A stretch of 8,262 nucleotides of DNA from Candidatus Peregrinibacteria bacterium (lineage in GTDB: Bacteria > Patescibacteriota > Gracilibacteria > Peribacterales > Peribacteraceae). Of this stretch, positions 6,013 through 8,262 are shown piece after piece; position 1 is the first letter of the stretch; each line of letters opens with the position of its first letter. Under the pieces are notes generated by a model that was not told the origin of the DNA, searched no databases, and saw only the letters and a list, made by a program, of their open reading frames with translations. The translations under genes were made by a program, and so were the position numbers. Location of the stretch: contig DAOWDW010000055.1 of NCBI GenBank assembly GCA_030638845.1, positions 1-8,262 of the forward strand. Direction: 5' to 3'.

Positions 6013-6315
6013 ATGAGTGTGAAAGTTGTTATTACTTCTGAAGGCGATTCTATAGATTCTATGGTTAGTACAGTGAGTGCGCGATCGTCGTATTTTCTTA
6101 TTTTTGAAGAGAATGAGTTGGTGAAAATGATTAAAAATCCATTCAAAGTTGGTGGAGGAGTTGGGTTTGCTGTGGCATCGCTCCTAGCGGATGAAAAAGT
6201 AGAAATTGTCATTAGCCAGAATTTTGGTGACAAAATGCTTTTTGCGTTGGAAGAAAAAAATATTAAGTGGAAAAAGGTTGGTGCTATAAGTGTAAAAGAG
6301 GCATTGGATATATAG
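6013..6315 (+). CDS. NifX/NifB-C-like (dinitrogenase FeMo-cofactor fold) small protein
   Basis: This is a 100-residue soluble alpha/beta protein fitting the dinitrogenase iron-molybdenum cofactor biosynthesis family. It starts with strand VKVVITSEGDSIDSMVS (3-19), then SARSSYFLIFEEN (22-34, the family's F.RA.YF.I.D position), KNPFKVGGGVGFAVASLLADEKVEIVISQNFG (41-72) and KMLFALEEKNIKW (74-86). Family members bind metal clusters or cofactors, or are orphan proteins in organisms without nitrogenase. No nif gene is present, so it is more likely a small metal-cluster sensor or carrier for the permease/ZIP operon (inference). The ATG lies 6 bases after the permease stop, and the upstream GAAGTGAA is only a weak ribosome-binding match. 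No Cys is present, so any metal binding must use other ligands. Confidence 0.82.
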   Translation: MSVKVVITSEGDSIDSMVSTVSARSSYFLIFEENELVKMIKNPFKVGGGVGFAVASLLADEKVEIVISQNFGDKMLFALEEKNIKWKKVGAISVKEALDI

Positions 6316-6325
6316 AGGATCAAGT

Positions 6326-6497
6326 TCAGTTTTTTGGATCAACAATAAAAGGTTCTATAGGTACTTGTCTTCTAAATTTAAGACCATGAAATCTTCTTGA
6401 TCGAATCTTTTTCCATAAAGACTTTTCCCCTGATGCCTGTCTCTTTCTCAAATCCTTTGCAAAAGATATCTTTGGCTTGTGCGTGTTATTTTTTCAT
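6326..6497 (-). pseudogene. Truncated, frameshifted DUF559 endonuclease remnant
   Basis: Read on the minus strand from the ATG at 6497-6495, there is a run of six A. Removing one A opens a 56-codon frame beginning MKNNTHKPKISFAKDLRK, with SLWKKIRSRRFHGLKFRR and QVPIEPFIVD further on. This closely follows the N-terminal half of DUF559/very-short-patch-repair-like endonucleases (AK.LRK.QT.AE..LW..LR.R...G.KFRRQ.PIG.YIVDFYC). After IVD the match stops and the frame ends PKN-stop, so the catalytic core (the acidic residue region of the PD-(D/E)XK-type fold) is lost. As written, the ATG frame stops after two lysines. The start is preceded by AGGA at a plausible spacing, one of the few Shine-Dalgarno-like sites here. 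It lies antisense to the tail of the metal operon transcript. The remnant nature is seen in the sequence; the family call is from recognition. Confidence 0.72.
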
Positions 6498-6528
6498 TTA
6501 TTCCTGTAAAGATAATCTTGTATAAGAC

Positions 6529-6555
6529 GATCATTTTTTAAAATGATCAGTTTTT
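6529..6555 (+). terminator. Hairpin with T-tract, likely terminator of the ZIP operon
   Basis: GATCATTT (6529-6536) pairs perfectly with AAATGATC (6541-6548) around a TTTA loop, then AG and TTTTT (6551-6555). The T-tract is on the + strand side, so it would end transcripts coming from the ZIP/permease/NifX-like operon 214 bases upstream. The stem is AT-rich. It also overlaps the region upstream of the sigma promoter and could double as an operator. Confidence 0.5.
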
Positions 6556-6556
6556 C

Positions 6557-6565
6557 TGTTAAGAT
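6557..6565 (+). promoter_or_regulatory. Extended -10 promoter of the sigma factor gene
   Basis: TGT-TAAGAT (TG at 6557-6558, hexamer 6560-6565) is an extended -10 element. A TTTTAA at 6536-6541 would be a poor -35 at 18 bases. Transcription should begin near 6572-6573, after the GTG at 6571 and just before the ATG at 6577, which favours the ATG and a leader of only a few bases. Confidence 0.45.
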
Positions 6566-6576
6566 TCAATGTGAAT

Positions 6577-7173
6577 ATGGAAATTCCTTCTTCAGAGTGT
6601 CAGGATAAGGACGACAGGGAACTCGTACAAAAAGCTCTTAGGGAGATTGAATATTTTACATGCCTCTATGATCGATACGAGCAAAAATTACTCCGCTACA
6701 TATTGCGTATATCTGCTTTCTCCTTAGCAGAAGCAGAAGAAGTCTTGCAGGAAGTATTCATAAAATCTTGGAGGAATCTCAATGATTTTGATCAGAGACT
6801 GAAATTTTCAAGTTGGATTTATCGCATTGCCCATAATACAACCATTTCCGAGTGGAAAAAGAAAAAGAGTTTTGGAAAAGACCGAGAACAGGATATGGAT
6901 GAGGAGTTATTTTACAATCTTCCATCAGCTCTTAATCTTGAGGAGGAGGCAGATCGGCATTCTCAAATAGAAAATGTCAGAAAAGTAATAAATCTTCTGC
7001 CAGAAAACTATCGCGGAATACTGATTCTAAAATTCTTAGAAGAAAAAGATTATAATGAGATTTCCGATATTCTGAAAATGCCAATTGGCACTGTTGCCAC
7101 TCGCATAAATCGTGCGAAAAAAGCCTTTATTAATACGGCTCAACGCAATAATATTTCTTTCACGCTATTATGA
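6577..7173 (+). CDS. ECF-type RNA polymerase sigma factor
   Basis: This 198-residue protein has the two-domain ECF layout (numbering from the GTG at 6571, two residues longer). Region 2 spans about 15-100: YFTCLYDRYEQKLLRYIL, AEEVLQEVFIKSWRNL (core-binding and -10 recognition helix) and FSSWIYRIAHNTTISEWKKKK. A linker of about 35 acidic residues follows, then region 4 at about 135-187: INLLPENYRGILILKFLEEKDYNEISDILKMPIGTVATRINRAKKAF, with the helix-turn-helix that reads the -35. I chose the ATG at 6577 because the likely -10 ends at 6565, leaving the GTG at 6571 upstream of the expected transcript start. Its stop overlaps the next membrane gene by 4 bases (ATGA), the usual sigma/anti-sigma arrangement. 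Its own promoter looks sigma-70-like, and no ECF-type consensus is visible upstream. Confidence 0.92.
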   Translation: MEIPSSECQDKDDRELVQKALREIEYFTCLYDRYEQKLLRYILRISAFSLAEAEEVLQEVFIKSWRNLNDFDQRLKFSSWIYRIAHNTTISEWKKKKSFGKDREQDMDEELFYNLPSALNLEEEADRHSQIENVRKVINLLPENYRGILILKFLEEKDYNEISDILKMPIGTVATRINRAKKAFINTAQRNNISFTLL

Positions 7174-7901
7174 GTATACCTATGGATAATTCCGACAAAT
7201 TATTGGATGCTATAAAAACGAGAGGGGTGACTCCGAAACCTCGTTGGCAATTCAAAACAAAAAATATTTTGTATTGGAGTGCGTATGGTATTTTTGTACT
7301 TTTGGGAAGTGTAGCCTTTTCGATTATTATATTTGCCTTTTTAGAAAGTGATTTTGATCTTCTGTCTTATTATCCACAATCAGTTTTTACATTATTGCTA
7401 AAACTATTACCCATATTCTGGATAATTTGCTCTATTCTCTTTATAGGTATATCGCTGTTTGGTATTCGTCATACTAAATTAGGATATCGATATTCTTTGC
7501 TATTTATTGTGAGCACAAGTATCGCAGGCAGTATGGTGTTGGGTGTGGCCTTTTTCTTTACTGGTGGGGCAGAAAAGATTGAACTGATTCTTGCCAATAA
7601 TATTCGTTTGTATCGGAGTGTTGAAGAAAAGAAAATAGATCTTTGGTCGATGCCGGAAGATGGGTTTCTTGCTGGAAAAATTGTGACTGTGGGAGATAGA
7701 ATTACAATTGAGGACTTTGTTGGTGAACAATGGAATATAGATGTGACAAATGCATTCATCCGTCCTGGAGCTTCAATAAAGATAAATGATTCTATAAAAA
7801 TAATTGGCAAAATTGTAGATCGGTCCACATTTATTGCAGAAGAAATTCGCCCATGGGATGGGCGTGGGAATCAAAGAGGTCAACAGCATCGCAATTTGTA
7901 G
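7170..7901 (+). CDS. Three-TM membrane protein with external beta-rich domain, likely anti-sigma partner
   Basis: The protein has 243 residues: a short basic cytoplasmic tail (1-32), hydrophobic helices at about 33-57, 72-97 and 108-131, then an external domain of about 110 residues. Segment 164-228 (DGFLAGKIVTVGDRITIEDFVGEQWNIDV...IKIIGKIVDRSTFIAEEIRPW) looks like alternating beta strands, reminiscent of OB-like DUF5666-type domains (fold inferred from the pattern). It overlaps the ECF sigma gene by 4 bases, so it is the natural candidate for its membrane-bound anti-sigma factor. No ZAS zinc motif (HxxxCxxC) is present, and the cytoplasmic tail is short, so the mode of sigma binding would differ from classical RsrA/ChrR proteins. 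The tail end RGNQRGQQHRNL is polar. An ATG at 7182 is an alternative start. Function is inferred from position. Confidence 0.72.
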   Translation: MSIPMDNSDKLLDAIKTRGVTPKPRWQFKTKNILYWSAYGIFVLLGSVAFSIIIFAFLESDFDLLSYYPQSVFTLLLKLLPIFWIICSILFIGISLFGIRHTKLGYRYSLLFIVSTSIAGSMVLGVAFFFTGGAEKIELILANNIRLYRSVEEKKIDLWSMPEDGFLAGKIVTVGDRITIEDFVGEQWNIDVTNAFIRPGASIKINDSIKIIGKIVDRSTFIAEEIRPWDGRGNQRGQQHRNL

Positions 7902-7939
7902 TTTTTTTGAAAGAAATATATTCAAATGAAGTAATACTT

Positions 7940-7960
7940 TGTGGATGTCGACAATCCATA
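7940..7960 (+). promoter_or_regulatory. Inverted repeat around the -35, candidate operator
   Basis: TGTGGAT (7940-7946) and ATCCATA (7954-7960) pair as a 7-bp stem with one G-T pair, around GTCGACA, which holds the -35-like TCGACA (7948-7953). It sits in the 93-base gap after the membrane protein gene. It may be a regulatory site, for example for the upstream sigma factor or a repressor, or a weak terminator. No T-run follows directly, so I favour a regulatory site. Confidence 0.35.
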
Positions 7961-7977
7961 TTTATATCATTTATTAT
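7948..7977 (+). promoter_or_regulatory. Promoter of the secreted-protein gene
   Basis: TCGACA (5 of 6 matches to TTGACA) at 7948-7953 is followed by an 18-base spacer and TATTAT (5 of 6) at 7972-7977. Transcription would start near 7984, about 10 bases before the ATG at 7995. The leader is pyrimidine- and AT-rich with no Shine-Dalgarno sequence. Confidence 0.4.
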
Positions 7978-7994
7978 TTCTTTCATTATTTATT

Positions 7995-8262
7995 ATGAAA
8001 ATACGTAACTACATCATCGGTAGCACTTTTGCATTCGCATTGGTTGTAGTGGCAACAGTAATTGCCGTACCTTCAGTATCTGCATATCAGGGAGATCCAT
8101 TAGTTAAGGCCCCCAATCATTCGCCTGAAAGGCATGTGGCAATGACTGCTGCATTCGAAGCTAGAGATTATAGTGCCTGGAAGAACCTTATGGGTGGTCG
8201 TGGTGCAACAAGAAATGTTAATGAGAGCAATTTCTCTCGTTTTGCAGAAGCAAATGCTCTTG
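7995..8262 (+). CDS. Secreted protein of unknown function, partial (runs off the window)
   Basis: An ATG at 7995 opens 89 codons to the window edge. Residues 1-30 form a clear Sec signal peptide: basic MKIRN, hydrophobic core (about 7-25), and a probable cleavage site after SVSA30, giving a mature start YQGDP. The mature part contains HSPERHVAMTAAFEARDYSAWKNLMGGRG (42-70) and NESNFSRFAEANAL (76-89). This repeats the pattern PERH.AM..AFE..DY.AWK.LM.GRG...N..NF..FAEA, which I recall from hypothetical secreted proteins of Parcubacteria-type genomes found next to ECF sigma factors. The name and function are unknown. It follows the sigma/membrane pair and its own promoter has an inverted repeat at the -35, so it may be a target of that sigma system. 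The start lacks a Shine-Dalgarno sequence. Confidence 0.72.
   Translation, partial: MKIRNYIIGSTFAFALVVVATVIAVPSVSAYQGDPLVKAPNHSPERHVAMTAAFEARDYSAWKNLMGGRGATRNVNESNFSRFAEANAL

Noticed and set aside
6571..6576. GTG start of the sigma factor
   Set aside because: It lies only 5 bases after the likely -10, so it would probably be upstream of the transcript start.
7930..7953. ECF-type promoter (TGAAGTAA ... GTCGA) before the secreted-protein gene
   Set aside because: No matching element is seen upstream of the sigma gene itself, and a sigma-70-like pair with an 18-base spacer explains the site as well.
1..8262. TGA recoding as glycine (SR1/Gracilibacteria code)
   Set aside because: TGA ends several genes exactly at ATGA overlaps and at family-consistent lengths, so it works as a stop here.
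1..8262. CRISPR array, tRNA, rRNA, riboswitch or insertion sequence
   Set aside because: No regularly spaced repeats, cloverleaf, transposase or long terminal inverted repeats were seen on either strand.

Overview
The window is AT-rich and compactly coded, with genes on the + strand that overlap or nearly touch. Almost no start codon is preceded by a recognisable Shine-Dalgarno sequence, and TGA is used as an ordinary stop. The mix of genes suggests an uncultured ultra-small bacterium of the Patescibacteria/CPR type. This mix includes an ABC1/UbiB kinase with no quinone genes nearby, a short GT2, a ZIP transporter with split permeases, an ECF sigma factor with a three-helix membrane partner and a secreted YQGDP...PERH-type protein, and a DUF559 remnant. 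The lineage is inferred from gene content only; no rRNA or marker gene is present.

Region 1 (about 1-4170): a MarR-family regulator is followed by a probable terminator. A promoter then drives a phasin-like protein, an ABC1/UbiB kinase-like protein, a dolichol-phosphate-mannose-synthase-like GT2 and a patatin-like lipase homologue. The last three genes are tightly packed or overlapping. The spacer and -10 of the promoter before the phasin gene hold two overlapping inverted repeats built from the half-site TTAGA. A degenerate copy lies just upstream of the marR gene. This reads as a MarR-controlled lipid or envelope module with autoregulation.

Region 2 (about 4260-6315): an extended -10 promoter drives a ZIP metal transporter, two half-size permeases of the ArsP_1/DUF318 type (split halves of the usual ~300-residue protein) and a small NifX/NifB-like cofactor-binding-fold protein. 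It looks like a metal-handling operon.

Region 3 (6316-6570): the intergenic stretch holds, on the minus strand, a frameshifted and truncated DUF559 endonuclease gene, followed by a strong AT-type hairpin with a T-tract that probably terminates the metal operon.

Region 4 (6577-8262): an ECF sigma factor overlaps a three-TM membrane protein with an external beta-rich domain, a likely anti-sigma partner. Next comes a promoter with an inverted repeat around its -35, then the start of a secreted protein that runs off the window. No tRNA, rRNA, CRISPR array or intact mobile element was found, and no gap between genes exceeds 300 bases.
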